A DNA stretch of 64,000 nucleotides from Lachnospira multipara ATCC 19207 (GTDB taxonomy: Bacteria; Bacillota; Clostridia; Lachnospirales; Lachnospiraceae): NCBI RefSeq assembly GCF_000424105.1, contig NZ_AUJG01000001.1, positions 124,001 to 188,000 on the forward strand, read 5' to 3'. Below, piece after piece: positions 34,171 through 43,224 of the stretch; within the stretch, counting starts at the first letter, position 1, and each line of letters starts with the position of its first letter. The notes below the pieces were generated by a model. The model was not told the origin of the DNA and did no database searches. It saw nothing but the letters and a program-made list of their open reading frames with translations. The translations under genes and the position numbers were made by a program.

Positions 34171-34343
34171 TGGGTAGAGATGAACAGGCACAGGTAAATT
34201 GGAGAGTAGAAGATATTAAGAAGATGTTATATGAACTTAGAATTCCAGCTACAGAAAGCAATATTGATAAGGCATATAACACGGTTCTTAAACATAGAAA
34301 GCTTATACAAGCAAGAATTAAGGAGAAGAATTTTAGCGCATGA
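34170..34343 (+). CDS. Small hypothetical protein, 57 residues, coupled to CDF exporter
   Basis: The frame ATG to TGA encodes a charged helical protein (GRDEQAQVNWRVEDIKKML, ELRIPATESNIDKAYNTVL, ending KNFSA). GGGAGG lies eight bases before the ATG within a structured leader. The stop overlaps the CDF start as ATGA, so translation is coupled. It has no Cys or metal-binding cluster and no membrane segment. I do not recognise the family. It could be a regulatory partner of the exporter or a leader peptide. Confidence 0.72.
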   Translation: MGRDEQAQVNWRVEDIKKMLYELRIPATESNIDKAYNTVLKHRKLIQARIKEKNFSA

Positions 34344-35446
34344 ATCGTGCAACAAAGATAGTACAAACAAGTATAATTGGAATAATAGTTAATGTCATTT
34401 TAGCAGCAATCAAAGCAGTTATTGGAACAATGGTTAATTCAATTGCCATCACACTAGATGCAGTGAATAACCTATCAGATGCCCTATCTTCGGTTATAAC
34501 AATTATTGGCACTAAGTTATCACAGAAAGCTGAAGACAAGAAACATCCTATGGGTTACGGAAGAGTGGAGTATTTAAGCACTACCGTAATTAGCGTAATT
34601 GTTTTATATGCAGGCGTGACATCTTTAGTAGAAGCTGTTAAAAAGATCTTTGAACCACAGGCAGCCGATTACTCAGTAGTTTCCTTAGTCATAGTGGCAA
34701 TTGCTGTAGTAGTTAAGATATTGTTAGGTCTTTATTTTAAGGGGGTCGGTAGCAAAGAGAAATCTGATGCCTTAATAGCATCAGGACAAGATGCCTTATT
34801 TGACGGGGTTATATCTACAGCAACACTTATTGCTGGAATTTTGTATTTAACAACAAATATAGGTATCGAGAGTTACCTTGCAGGAGTTATCTCTATTGTA
34901 ATTATTAAGTCTGGTATAGAAATGCTTAGTGATACAATCAGTAAGATTCTAGGTGAAAGGATAGAATCTGAAATTTCAAAAGAGATTAAAAGATGCGTAG
35001 CCACTGTCGACGGGGTGCAAGGCGCCTACGATTTAGTGCTTCATAATTACGGACCTGATAGAACCGTTGGCTCTATTCACATAGAAGTAGACGACAAGCT
35101 AACAGCAAGTGAAATTGATGAGATAACAAGAAAAATTGAAAGAAAGGTATACAAAGAGTTTAATGTAAATATCGTTGGGGTTGGTATTTACGCCGTAAAC
35201 ACAGGCGACGATGAGGCAGCTATGATAAGAGCTGATGTAAACCGCATCGTAACAGCCTTTGAATACGTAATTCAGATGCATGGATTTTACATCAAAATGG
35301 ATGATTTATATATGCAATTCGATGTAATTGTTGATTTTGCTGCACCAAGTATGAAGGAGGTTTACCACGAGGTAATCAGTGCAGTACAGGAACATTATCC
35401 AGACTATAAATTACAGGTAATATTAGATAGAGATATTTCAGATTAG
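34340..35446 (+). CDS. Cation diffusion facilitator, Mn-type site
   Basis: The 368-residue protein has about six membrane helices (residues 12-205) and a cytoplasmic metal-binding-like domain. The transport site reads DAVNNLSDALSS in helix 2 and DALFDGVIS in helix 5, that is N-x3-D and D-x3-D. This combination is typical of Mn-exporting CDFs such as MntE rather than the His/Asp set of zinc exporters. A C-terminal region of about 80 residues beyond the usual domain repeats its fold. It is coupled (ATGA) to the 57-residue ORF and ends at a strong terminator. Metal specificity is inferred. Confidence 0.88.
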   Translation: MNRATKIVQTSIIGIIVNVILAAIKAVIGTMVNSIAITLDAVNNLSDALSSVITIIGTKLSQKAEDKKHPMGYGRVEYLSTTVISVIVLYAGVTSLVEAVKKIFEPQAADYSVVSLVIVAIAVVVKILLGLYFKGVGSKEKSDALIASGQDALFDGVISTATLIAGILYLTTNIGIESYLAGVISIVIIKSGIEMLSDTISKILGERIESEISKEIKRCVATVDGVQGAYDLVLHNYGPDRTVGSIHIEVDDKLTASEIDEITRKIERKVYKEFNVNIVGVGIYAVNTGDDEAAMIRADVNRIVTAFEYVIQMHGFYIKMDDLYMQFDVIVDFAAPSMKEVYHEVISAVQEHYPDYKLQVILDRDISD

Positions 35447-35455
35447 GTAATATTT

Positions 35456-35493
35456 AAGCCTTGATAAGTGGCTGCTTATCAAGGCTTTTTTTA
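35456..35493. terminator. Terminator of the CDF gene
   Basis: AAGCCTTGATAAG and CTTATCAAGGCTT form a perfect 13-pair stem with TTTTTTA after it. Confidence 0.93.
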
Positions 35494-35524
35494 TTATTAT
35501 GAAAATGTATCAAGACCGCTAAAA

Positions 35525-36628
35525 CTACTCTTTAATAGCATCTTCGTATTCCTTTAATACAGTGCCAATTTCCTCACTTATTTCCTTACTTAGCTCTTCA
35601 AACTTACTAAGTTTAATTTCCTCTTCAAGGACTTCTTTTTCTATTTTCAAAAATAAGCTAATGCCCACATTGATTCTATAGGGCCTCTTTGCTCTGTTAT
35701 TATTAATATCTCTAACCACAATTTTAACTCTAGCAAGCTTCCTCTCAAGGATTGGTATTACAATATAGAGCATTCTATCATCCTCAATAGTTAGATTACC
35801 AAGAGTAACGCCAGTATTTGTCTCCACTTGAAGGCGGTTATTCTTTAGTTTAGATGGATATAAATTATCGCCCAGTCTAAGGGAGTAGAGACGCTTATAA
35901 TAATCATCCACCCCAACAGTAGCTAGATTTGCCTTAATCTCATAGATTCTATCCCCGTTCTCATCCTTTTGATTTGCCTTTAAAATCTTTCTTAAAGAAA
36001 AGATGGGATTCACATAGTCCTTAGCTAAGAGGTGGAAAAGTCTCATTCTAAAGAAATTCCTTGTTGATTCAAGATTAATATCCTCATTAAGCCTGTCTCC
36101 AACAGCAAGCTCTACATCCTTTAGTAAACTGTCAGATTCAAGAATAATAGAGTGAATAAAGCACTCAAAGTCCTCTTTATCAGGTTCCCATAAGAATTTT
36201 CCTCTAGCAAGCTTAATAAAGCCATCAGTTCTAATGACGCTATCCTTTGGAGATTCGAAAATGTCACGACTAGTGTAGGCATTATTAATAGTCTTACCTC
36301 TAAAGTGGTGGCTTTCATCCGCTTCACTGTAGTAGTCATATTCATAGAAGTTAGAAAAGTCCTTATCAGTAGAATAAGTCTTTCTAGCCCCAGAATTAGC
36401 ACCAGAATTGGCACCGTAGCCTCTAGTTCCCCTTGGATGCTTTTTCTTATCCTTCTTTATAAGATCAAAAGCCTCATTTATTAACTGAGCCTTCTTAATG
36501 GAAGCCTCGTCATTATCAGAGGAGTCTGGATGATGCTTAAAAATCAGCTCGCGGTATTTAGTTTTTATAACCTTGTTAGTATCATTTTCACTAACACCTA
36601 GTAATTTATAGGCCTCGTTTAAGTTCAT
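35525..36628 (-). CDS. J-domain protein
   Basis: Residues 1-65 form a DnaJ domain (YKLLGVSENDTNKVIKTKYRELIFKHHPDSS with the HPD tripeptide). The remaining 300 residues lack the zinc centre and Gly/Phe region of true DnaJ and show no recognisable domain, so this is a specialised Hsp70 co-chaperone. The ATG at 36628 is preferred (AAGGAG upstream, J-domain start) over 36652. It is monocistronic and converges on the CDF gene. Confidence 0.85.
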   Translation of the reverse strand: MNLNEAYKLLGVSENDTNKVIKTKYRELIFKHHPDSSDNDEASIKKAQLINEAFDLIKKDKKKHPRGTRGYGANSGANSGARKTYSTDKDFSNFYEYDYYSEADESHHFRGKTINNAYTSRDIFESPKDSVIRTDGFIKLARGKFLWEPDKEDFECFIHSIILESDSLLKDVELAVGDRLNEDINLESTRNFFRMRLFHLLAKDYVNPIFSLRKILKANQKDENGDRIYEIKANLATVGVDDYYKRLYSLRLGDNLYPSKLKNNRLQVETNTGVTLGNLTIEDDRMLYIVIPILERKLARVKIVVRDINNNRAKRPYRINVGISLFLKIEKEVLEEEIKLSKFEELSKEISEEIGTVLKEYEDAIKE

Positions 36629-36713
36629 AGCGCTCCTTCTAAATTTACTCAATTTATCAGATGAATCTCAAAAATTCACCCCTAACAAGCCTATCTTATC
36701 AAAAAATCCTTTT

Positions 36714-36739
36714 CTAAACAATTGCCCTAAACAATTGCC
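36714..36739. repeat. Two tandem 13-bp units between divergent genes
   Basis: CTAAACAATTGCC occurs twice in direct succession about 85 bp before the J-domain start. On the plus strand TATAAT follows at 36773-36778. Confidence 0.6.
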
Positions 36740-36824
36740 CTTTCACTTTACGAAATTAGATATTTAATATATTATAATAAAAGAGTGATGTTTCGTGAAA
36801 TTTATATTTGAAAGGGATAGTATA

Positions 36825-37601
36825 ATGGTAACTTACGAATTAGAAATAGAGGGTAGAGAACTTTATATTGCAGATTGTAATAACGAGTTAAATAGCGGCC
36901 CCTTCGTGTTCTGGCCCATTGACCCTGTGGAGGATGAGTCTTGGGAAAATGTAGCAAATCTCGTACATGAAATGACACCGGATAAGGACTTCACCCTTAT
37001 AGGTTTTAAAGTAAATGCTTGGGATTATGAAATGAGCCCTTGGCCTGCCGAAGTTTTCAAAGGAAGAAAGTTTGAAGGCGGGGGAGAGTCTGTTCTTGAA
37101 TGGTTGGTAAATAGCTGCATTCCAGAATTAGAGAAGAAGTTAAATGTGGCCTATATCTTAAGCGAGGCTTGGAGTATGACCGAGGATAATCCTAAAGAAC
37201 AAGAAGAGTGGTATAGGGATTACTATATTGCTGGCTATTCCCTTGCGGGTCTTTTTAGCCTTTGGACTTATTTTGAATCCTGCGTATTTAGCGGGGTTGC
37301 CTCAGCTTCTGGTTCTCTTTGGTATCCGGGCTTTATTGAGTATGCAAGTAAACATGAGCTAATTGATGATACTAAGATATATCTAAGTCTAGGTAATAAA
37401 GAAGAAAAGTCAAAGAATAGGTTAATGGCAAGTGTTGGCGATATTACAAGACAGTTATCAGTGCTTTTTAACCATGCCGCAAAAGAGGGAACGCTACTAG
37501 ATTTTAAGTATGAAATAGAAGAAGGCAACCACTTTAATAACCCACAATTGAGGTTAGCTAAAGGGATTGCCTGGTTGTTAGATTCTAACGTTAAGTTTTA
37601 G
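36825..37601 (+). CDS. Alpha/beta-hydrolase, esterase-like
   Basis: The 258-residue cytoplasmic protein has the nucleophile elbow AGYSLAG (G-x-S-x-G) near residue 142 and a catalytic-His context EEGNHFNN near 235; Asp or Glu of the triad is probably in the segment around LSLGNKEEKS. The layout resembles esterase-D/enterochelin-esterase relatives. The ATG at 36825 has AAAGGGA seven bases upstream; the frame can extend to a GTG at 36795 without an RBS. The substrate is unknown. No signal peptide. Confidence 0.78.
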   Translation: MVTYELEIEGRELYIADCNNELNSGPFVFWPIDPVEDESWENVANLVHEMTPDKDFTLIGFKVNAWDYEMSPWPAEVFKGRKFEGGGESVLEWLVNSCIPELEKKLNVAYILSEAWSMTEDNPKEQEEWYRDYYIAGYSLAGLFSLWTYFESCVFSGVASASGSLWYPGFIEYASKHELIDDTKIYLSLGNKEEKSKNRLMASVGDITRQLSVLFNHAAKEGTLLDFKYEIEEGNHFNNPQLRLAKGIAWLLDSNVKF

Positions 37602-37684
37602 CGCTAAGCTTTAGTGTTAACTTATCGTGTAAATTCTTTTTGAATTTGGAAAAATGTTTTTAAGCCTCTTGGCTTAATCTCGCA

Positions 37685-38352
37685 TTATTTATACGCACCG
37701 CCACCATCTAAATTGTAAGCCGTTGTACAACCGTAGTCCTGCATAATAGTTGCAAGCTCATATAAACTAATTCCTGGGCGCTAATTTCATTTTCATAAAT
37801 AATTCCAAAGCTACCGTCTTTGTAAATGACCAAATCACCGTTCTCATAGTCATCTCTTACGCTGCTTCGATAAACTGTACCGTTCTTAATAACGTAACCG
37901 GTTTTGTTGGCACCATAGTAATCACCATTGATGGCCAAAATTGCATTAACGGACTCGGCAGTGTCAGAAGTTGTGGCTGTGACATTGGTGCCGTAGGCGT
38001 TATTTGCTAGGGCTGTCTGTAGGTATTCTGGTGAGGAAACCTCTACGTCTGCAACATAAATTGTGGTATTGTACTTCTCAATAGTAGTAATAGTTACCTT
38101 GATGTTGTCGTCCTCATAACTTGTGCTTGTAGTTGTAACGTTACCCGTATTTGACGTTTCAGTAGAAGCACTTGAACTAGTAGTCGAGCTGGTATCTGAA
38201 TTGTCGCTCGTATCAGTAGCTGCCGAAATGTAATGAGGTATTACAAATACATCAAGTAATGAATAAGTTGTGCATGCAATAAGTACTATTGAAAATATAA
38301 TTGCATAAACGTAAGGTTTTGTTAAAAAACGTATTATCGCATTTTTCTTCAT
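37685..38352 (-). pseudogene. Phosphodiester glycosidase (NAGPA-like) pseudogene
   Basis: The intact start shows a membrane anchor, Ser/Thr linker and NAGPA-domain pieces (AILAINGDYYGANKTGYVI, GDLVIYKDGSFGII, ISAQEL). The frame then runs into a tail unlike the family and stops at 37708. In another frame the DNA continues with family sequence SLYELATIMQDYGCTTAYN then LDGGG and stops two codons later at 37685. The middle of the domain is missing, so an internal deletion with frameshift plus 3' truncation has destroyed the gene. The junction lies near 37775-37785. Confidence 0.82.
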
Positions 38353-38580
38353 ATAACCTCTTTTCTTTAATAATTATCCTATAGTGTTTTAGTAATTCCT
38401 TGGTGTGATGTTACTATAACTTTTATTTGTGAAAAAAATTTGTTTAATCAGTGACAAAAGGATTAACTTTTGTTGGTCTGCCGCCGATAAATAATGTATA
38501 GTATAAGTAGAAGGATACGTGCGCCGTTTTGACAGAGCTTGAGGCATGTCAAATTGGCAAACTGAATAAGAGGTGCTTTT

Positions 38581-39516
38581 ATGAGGATTAATTTTGATTT
38601 GATTAAGGAAAAATGTAGAAGTCTCCCGGTATTTATTGCACTAATTACAGGAGCCGTTACATTTGCAGCCATATTAATAATTGTAGGAGTTAGTAAAAAT
38701 GCGTCAAAAGATGCAGGCAGCGACGTTAGCCTAGAGGACACTTATCTTAAGGATGCTAACAGTAGTTATCACAATAAGACTTGGGGGGATGTTGCTGGAG
38801 ATACAGATAGTGCAAGCTCTCAGGCAGCAAGCGAAGTGGTTACAAATTCAGATTCAAATACAGGAAGTTCGGATTTAACTAATTCGGACTCTAGTTCTGC
38901 GTCAAGTTCTGGGGATGCAGGAAACACAGCTAATAGCGGAAGCGGAAGTTCTGCTGGCACAGGAAGTAGCGGAAGTTCTAGCTCAGGAGGGTCTAGCTCT
39001 GGTGGTAGTGGCTCAAGTGGCTCTGGCAACAGTGGCAGTACAGGAGGCAACAGCGCAGCTAGTAGCGGTTCAACAGGCGCATCATCTACAAACTATTCAG
39101 ATACAGGAGCAGCCACAAGTAATGCAGTGCCTTCCTATAATGACGGAAGTTCTGCTAGTATAGCGGGTTCAAATTCTGCTGCAGGATATGCCATTAATGC
39201 AGGCTTTCAGCAACTATATAGCAATGGCTCACCGGTTACTAACATCTATTATTACGAGGAAAATTCAGTCTATTGCGGACAGATTGTTACATATAGTAAT
39301 TACACAATCATTTACTTGATTTCAAGAACCTCAAATTTTGATGCAAGTGTGAAAAATGTATTGTCAAATCTAGTGGGAAGTTATGCAGATACTGTATGGC
39401 AAAAGTTTATTACGGCTAGAGTTTCCCAGTCTTTTTACATCGGAGAAGATAACCGTTTAGTGCGCATAGTAGTGCCTAATGTTGATGGCCATTACCAAAT
39501 TGTAATATACAATTAA
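38581..39516 (+). CDS. Membrane-anchored Ser/Gly-rich surface protein
   Basis: The 311-residue protein has a membrane anchor at about residues 17-38 (PVFIALITGAVTFAAILIIVG), an extended linker of Ser, Gly, Asn and Thr (about 70-185) and a compact C-terminal domain of about 115 residues (GFQQLYSNGSPVTNIYYYEE, VKNVLSNLVGSYADTVWQKF). I do not recognise that domain. It lies outside the cell by topology. RBS AGAGGTG. No neighbours obviously share its role. Confidence 0.7.
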   Translation: MRINFDLIKEKCRSLPVFIALITGAVTFAAILIIVGVSKNASKDAGSDVSLEDTYLKDANSSYHNKTWGDVAGDTDSASSQAASEVVTNSDSNTGSSDLTNSDSSSASSSGDAGNTANSGSGSSAGTGSSGSSSSGGSSSGGSGSSGSGNSGSTGGNSAASSGSTGASSTNYSDTGAATSNAVPSYNDGSSASIAGSNSAAGYAINAGFQQLYSNGSPVTNIYYYEENSVYCGQIVTYSNYTIIYLISRTSNFDASVKNVLSNLVGSYADTVWQKFITARVSQSFYIGEDNRLVRIVVPNVDGHYQIVIYN

Positions 39517-39569
39517 TTTAAAATGTGTTATAGTATTAGCGAATATAAATTTTTTTGAGGTGAATGGTT

Positions 39570-39971
39570 TTGCTTAACGAAAATAAAGTTAAAATGATGA
39601 CTAAGATGGCTATTTACGAGAAAAATGAAGGTAAGGACATGGTAAAAACTGCGAAATACTATAAGAGTGATTATGTAGCTCTTGGAGTATTAAAGAGTTT
39701 AATTACTACTACTTTAGCTTTTATTATGATAATGATTTTATATGCATTTTGTAATGCGGAAGGCATAGTAGCCAACATCAATGATTTAGATTATGTAGCA
39801 CTTGGAAAAAAGGTAGCGGCTTATTATATAGGACTTATAGTTGCTTTTTCTATTATTTCCGGCTTTGTTTATAGCTACAAGTATGAAAAGTCTAGAAAGG
39901 GTCTTAAGAAGTATTTTTCAAGACTTAACAAGCTAGACAGATTTTACAATGGACAGAAAAAGAAAAAGTAA
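39570..39971 (+). CDS. Small two-helix membrane protein, function unknown
   Basis: The protein has a basic N-terminus, two membrane segments (TTTLAFIMIMILYAF and AYYIGLIVAFSIISGFVY) and a Lys/Arg-rich C-terminus. A TTG start at 39570 fits GAGGTG seven bases upstream; the in-frame ATG at 39564 is only one base from that RBS. It is followed after 14 bp by a polytopic membrane protein and then the c-di-AMP genes, so it may be part of that cell-envelope operon. Family not recognised. Confidence 0.72.
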   Translation: MLNENKVKMMTKMAIYEKNEGKDMVKTAKYYKSDYVALGVLKSLITTTLAFIMIMILYAFCNAEGIVANINDLDYVALGKKVAAYYIGLIVAFSIISGFVYSYKYEKSRKGLKKYFSRLNKLDRFYNGQKKKK

Positions 39972-39985
39972 ACTAGGAGGAATAT

Positions 39986-41020
39986 ATGGCTTTTTTGTTA
40001 GAATTAAAGGATAGATTTAAAAAGTTCTATAATAAGTATGATACTTATTTTGTACCAGCAGTTAAGTTTTTAGTTGCCCTCGTGGCATTCATGATTTTAA
40101 ATGTAAGTATTGGCGAGAGCTCAAAGCTTGGTAACCCAGTATTTGCTTTTGTGGCAGCAGTTATTTGTGCCTTCATTCCAAATGGAGGAACAATTCTTCT
40201 TTTATCAGTATTTATGTTAGTTCATTTATATTCGATATCAGCAGAGTTTGCATTAATTGCTCTTTGCGTAATTATCATTATGTATCTTTTATACTTTAGA
40301 TTTACTCCAAAGTCAGGATACATTGTAATCATTACAGCAGTTCTTTGTATGTTAAAGCTTCCATATTTAGCTATTGTTTCAATTGGCTTATTATCAAGCT
40401 GGTTAGCATGCATTCCAGTTTCTTTTGGTGTAATTATTTACTATATCATTAGAACAGCAAGTCAGTATGAATCAGCTATTTCAGATGCTTCATTAACTGA
40501 TTCTGTAGAACAGATTTCATACCTTAGCCAGAGCTTATTTGGTGATAAGGGTATGGTAACATTACTTGTAGCCTTTACTGCTACAATTATTGTGGTTTAT
40601 GTAATTAGAAGACTTAAGATTGATAATTCATGGGTTTATGCAATTGCATTTGCTAGTGCAGTAGAATTTATTATTCTTGTTGTTGGCCAGATTGCTTTAA
40701 ATGCTAAGCTTAATATCGTCTTAATTGTTATTGGTGTTTTACTTGGTGTGGTTGTTGCCTACATTTGCAAGATTGTATTCTTTGCTCTTGACTATAAGAG
40801 AACAGAGTATGTTCAGTATGAAGATGATGAGTATTACTACTATGTTAAGGCAGTGCCAAAGATTAATGTTTCAGCAACAGATTTTAAGATTAAGACAATC
40901 GATGCTAAAAGAACTAAGGAAACAACTAATTTAGAGGATATAAGATCTCAGATGAAATCTAGTCAGAAACTAAATCAGGATGAAGATGATATCTCTATCT
41001 ATGATGATAATGAAAGATAA
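39986..41020 (+). CDS. Polytopic membrane protein with acidic C-terminal tail
   Basis: The 344-residue protein has about nine membrane segments up to residue 260 and a cytoplasmic tail rich in Asp, Glu and Lys. I do not recognise the family. It is preceded by a two-helix membrane protein and followed, after a 12-pair hairpin, by cdaA. An ion or osmolyte link to c-di-AMP is conceivable but rests on position only. RBS AGGAGG. Confidence 0.72.
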   Translation: MAFLLELKDRFKKFYNKYDTYFVPAVKFLVALVAFMILNVSIGESSKLGNPVFAFVAAVICAFIPNGGTILLLSVFMLVHLYSISAEFALIALCVIIIMYLLYFRFTPKSGYIVIITAVLCMLKLPYLAIVSIGLLSSWLACIPVSFGVIIYYIIRTASQYESAISDASLTDSVEQISYLSQSLFGDKGMVTLLVAFTATIIVVYVIRRLKIDNSWVYAIAFASAVEFIILVVGQIALNAKLNIVLIVIGVLLGVVVAYICKIVFFALDYKRTEYVQYEDDEYYYYVKAVPKINVSATDFKIKTIDAKRTKETTNLEDIRSQMKSSQKLNQDEDDISIYDDNER

Positions 41021-41036
41021 ATTGTAATTGATTCAT

Positions 41037-41070
41037 GAATAACAAAGCGTGGTAACATGCTTTGTTATTC
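41037..41070 (+). terminator. Hairpin without strong T-tract before cdaA
   Basis: GAATAACAAAGC and GCTTTGTTATTC form a perfect 12-pair stem with a ten-base loop. The following CTATATTTAG is a poor U-tract, so it may be a weak terminator or an RNA processing or stability element. Confidence 0.5.
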
Positions 41071-41105
41071 CTATATTTAGATAAAATTAGATTGGGGTGA
41101 ATAAG

Positions 41106-41966
41106 ATGTCTTTAGAAAAATATTTGTCGAGTCTCTATATACCAAGAATATCTTGGTCAGACATAATTGAGATTATAATTATTGCTTTCGTAATTTATAA
41201 CGTATTAGTTTGGATTAAGAATACAAAGGCCTGGGCATTACTTAAAGGCATCATCATAGTAGTCGTATTTGCTCTATTTGCTTACGTACTTAATCTTAAA
41301 ACCATTTTATGGATTGCAAGTAAGACTATTAGCGTTGGCATTATCGCCCTGGTAATTATTTTCCAGCCAGAATTAAGAAGAGCACTAGAACAGCTTGGTA
41401 GAAAGAGACTTGTTACTAGCTTCATTAATTTTGGTGAGAGAGCTAAGAATGAAAGATTTAGCTCAGATACAGTGAATGCTATTGTTAGAGCTTGTTACGA
41501 GATGGGCGCAGTTTATACAGGTGCCTTAATTGTAATTGAGCAGGATATGATACTTGATGAATATGAAAGAACTGGTATTGAAGTTGACGGTATTGTTACA
41601 AGCCAGTTACTTATTAACATTTTCGAACATAATACGCCTCTTCACGATGGTGCAGTAATTGTGAGAGGAGACAGAGTAGTGGCTGCAACTTGTTATTTGC
41701 CACTTTCTGATAGTACTAATATTAATAAAGCTTTGGGAACTAGACATAGAGCTGGTCTTGGTATAAGCGAGGTTACAGACAGTATTACCTTAATTGTTTC
41801 TGAGGAGACAGGTAAGGTATCAGTGGCTGTAGGTGGCGAGCTTATTCATGATATTGATGAAGACTCTTTAAGAAATAAGTTAGAGTATACAAGAAATAGA
41901 AATATGGACGTAAAATCATTCAGACTATGGAGAGGAAGGCTAAGGAATGAAGGAAAAGATATTTAA
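41106..41966 (+). CDS. cdaA: Diadenylate cyclase CdaA
   Basis: Three N-terminal membrane helices precede the DAC domain, which shows the catalytic DGA (NTPLHDGAVIVRGDRV) and RHR (LGTRHRAGLGISE) motifs. It condenses two ATP into c-di-AMP at the membrane. The ATG at 41106 fits GGGGTG six bases upstream; the longer frame starts at the GTG inside that RBS. It overlaps cdaR by 20 bases, matching the conserved cdaA-cdaR pairing. Confidence 0.96.
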   Translation: MSLEKYLSSLYIPRISWSDIIEIIIIAFVIYNVLVWIKNTKAWALLKGIIIVVVFALFAYVLNLKTILWIASKTISVGIIALVIIFQPELRRALEQLGRKRLVTSFINFGERAKNERFSSDTVNAIVRACYEMGAVYTGALIVIEQDMILDEYERTGIEVDGIVTSQLLINIFEHNTPLHDGAVIVRGDRVVAATCYLPLSDSTNINKALGTRHRAGLGISEVTDSITLIVSEETGKVSVAVGGELIHDIDEDSLRNKLEYTRNRNMDVKSFRLWRGRLRNEGKDI

Positions 41967-43206
41967 GAATTTCACATTAAAAATCCTTTCTATAATCGTT
42001 GCTTTGATTCTCTGGACGGTTATAGTAAATATTTATGATCCAAGTACTAGCTACACCTTCAGTAATGTAACGGTTACCCTTTTAAATACTGAGAATTTAA
42101 CGGATAAGAACTATTCTTATGAAGTGGTTGAGGGCAGTAAGATTTCCGTTAGCGTTAGTGGTCCAAAGAGTATTATTACTGATATTACAGCTAGTGATAT
42201 CGTTGCGACAGCAGATCTTAGTAATGTAACTGCATATTCTGATTATGTGGATATTAAGGTGTCTGTTGTAAAGGATGGCAATGTAGTGGAGGGCGTTGAG
42301 GCAACTCCAAAGACTACAGCCATTAAATTAAGTATTGAGAATAGAACTACTACTACATTTACATTGGAATCCCAGACTACAGGTAATTTGGCTTCTGGTT
42401 ATGCTTTGTCAAATGTAACACTTAGCCCTACTTCAGTAGATGTTACAGGGGCTTCTTCAGTAATTGAGTCCATTGCTCACGCAGTGGTATCAATTGATTT
42501 AACAGATGCAAGCTCTAATTTGACAGGAGATTCTGCCATAACACTTTATGATGAGGATTACAATGTAGTAACAGATGATACTATAGAATTATCACAGGCT
42601 AGCGCAAGTTATTCGGCAGAGATTGGTAAGACAAAGGTTGTGCCAATTAAAGTGGAGACTACGGGAACTCCGGCAACGGGATACATTTTAGTAGGTGTAA
42701 CTCAAAACCAATCGGAGGCAACTATTGCCGGTTCTAGCGAAGATATTGAAGGTGTAGATGCAATTGTGATTCCTTCTGCTAATCTTAATATAGAAGGTTT
42801 CTCAAATAATAGAGAATATAAGTTTAACCTATCGAATTATGTAAGCAATGATGTTACAATAATATCAGATGGAACACTTATAGTTACTGTGGATATTGAG
42901 CCACAGGAATCAAAAGTAATTACAATGGATAAGTCAGCTATCGTGGTGAAAGGTTTATCTGATGACCTTAGTTTAACTTATAGTGATTCAGGCACATTTG
43001 ACATAACCATAACTGGGGCAAGCGAGGTGCTAAATAGCGTGTCAGCTTCCAATATTGCTATGTCGATTGATCTTTCAGGATATCAAGAGGGTACATATAG
43101 TGTGGCAGTGACTATAACTTTGCCGACAGGTTGTAGCCTGCAGGGCTCTTATACCGTATCCATTAGTTTGAAATCAGATACAGAGGCAACCACAGCAAGC
43201 GGCTAG
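41947..43206 (+). CDS. cdaR: CdaA regulatory protein, YbbR domains
   Basis: The 419-residue protein has one N-terminal membrane helix (LKILSIIVALILWTVIV) and four extracytoplasmic YbbR repeats (for example VSGPKSIITDITASDIVATADL, LSPTSVDVTGASSVIESI). CdaR binds CdaA and modulates c-di-AMP output in Bacillus and Listeria. It ends with Thr/Ala/Ser/Gly. It overlaps cdaA and is followed by an HPr-like gene instead of glmM. Confidence 0.93.
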   Translation: MKEKIFKNFTLKILSIIVALILWTVIVNIYDPSTSYTFSNVTVTLLNTENLTDKNYSYEVVEGSKISVSVSGPKSIITDITASDIVATADLSNVTAYSDYVDIKVSVVKDGNVVEGVEATPKTTAIKLSIENRTTTTFTLESQTTGNLASGYALSNVTLSPTSVDVTGASSVIESIAHAVVSIDLTDASSNLTGDSAITLYDEDYNVVTDDTIELSQASASYSAEIGKTKVVPIKVETTGTPATGYILVGVTQNQSEATIAGSSEDIEGVDAIVIPSANLNIEGFSNNREYKFNLSNYVSNDVTIISDGTLIVTVDIEPQESKVITMDKSAIVVKGLSDDLSLTYSDSGTFDITITGASEVLNSVSASNIAMSIDLSGYQEGTYSVAVTITLPTGCSLQGSYTVSISLKSDTEATTASG

Positions 43207-43224
43207 ATATTTTTGGAGGGAATG

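Noticed and set aside
38820-39163. ORFs on both strands over the Ser/Gly linker at 38.9 kb
   Set aside because: They are products of repetitive codon composition; the plus-strand surface protein explains the region.
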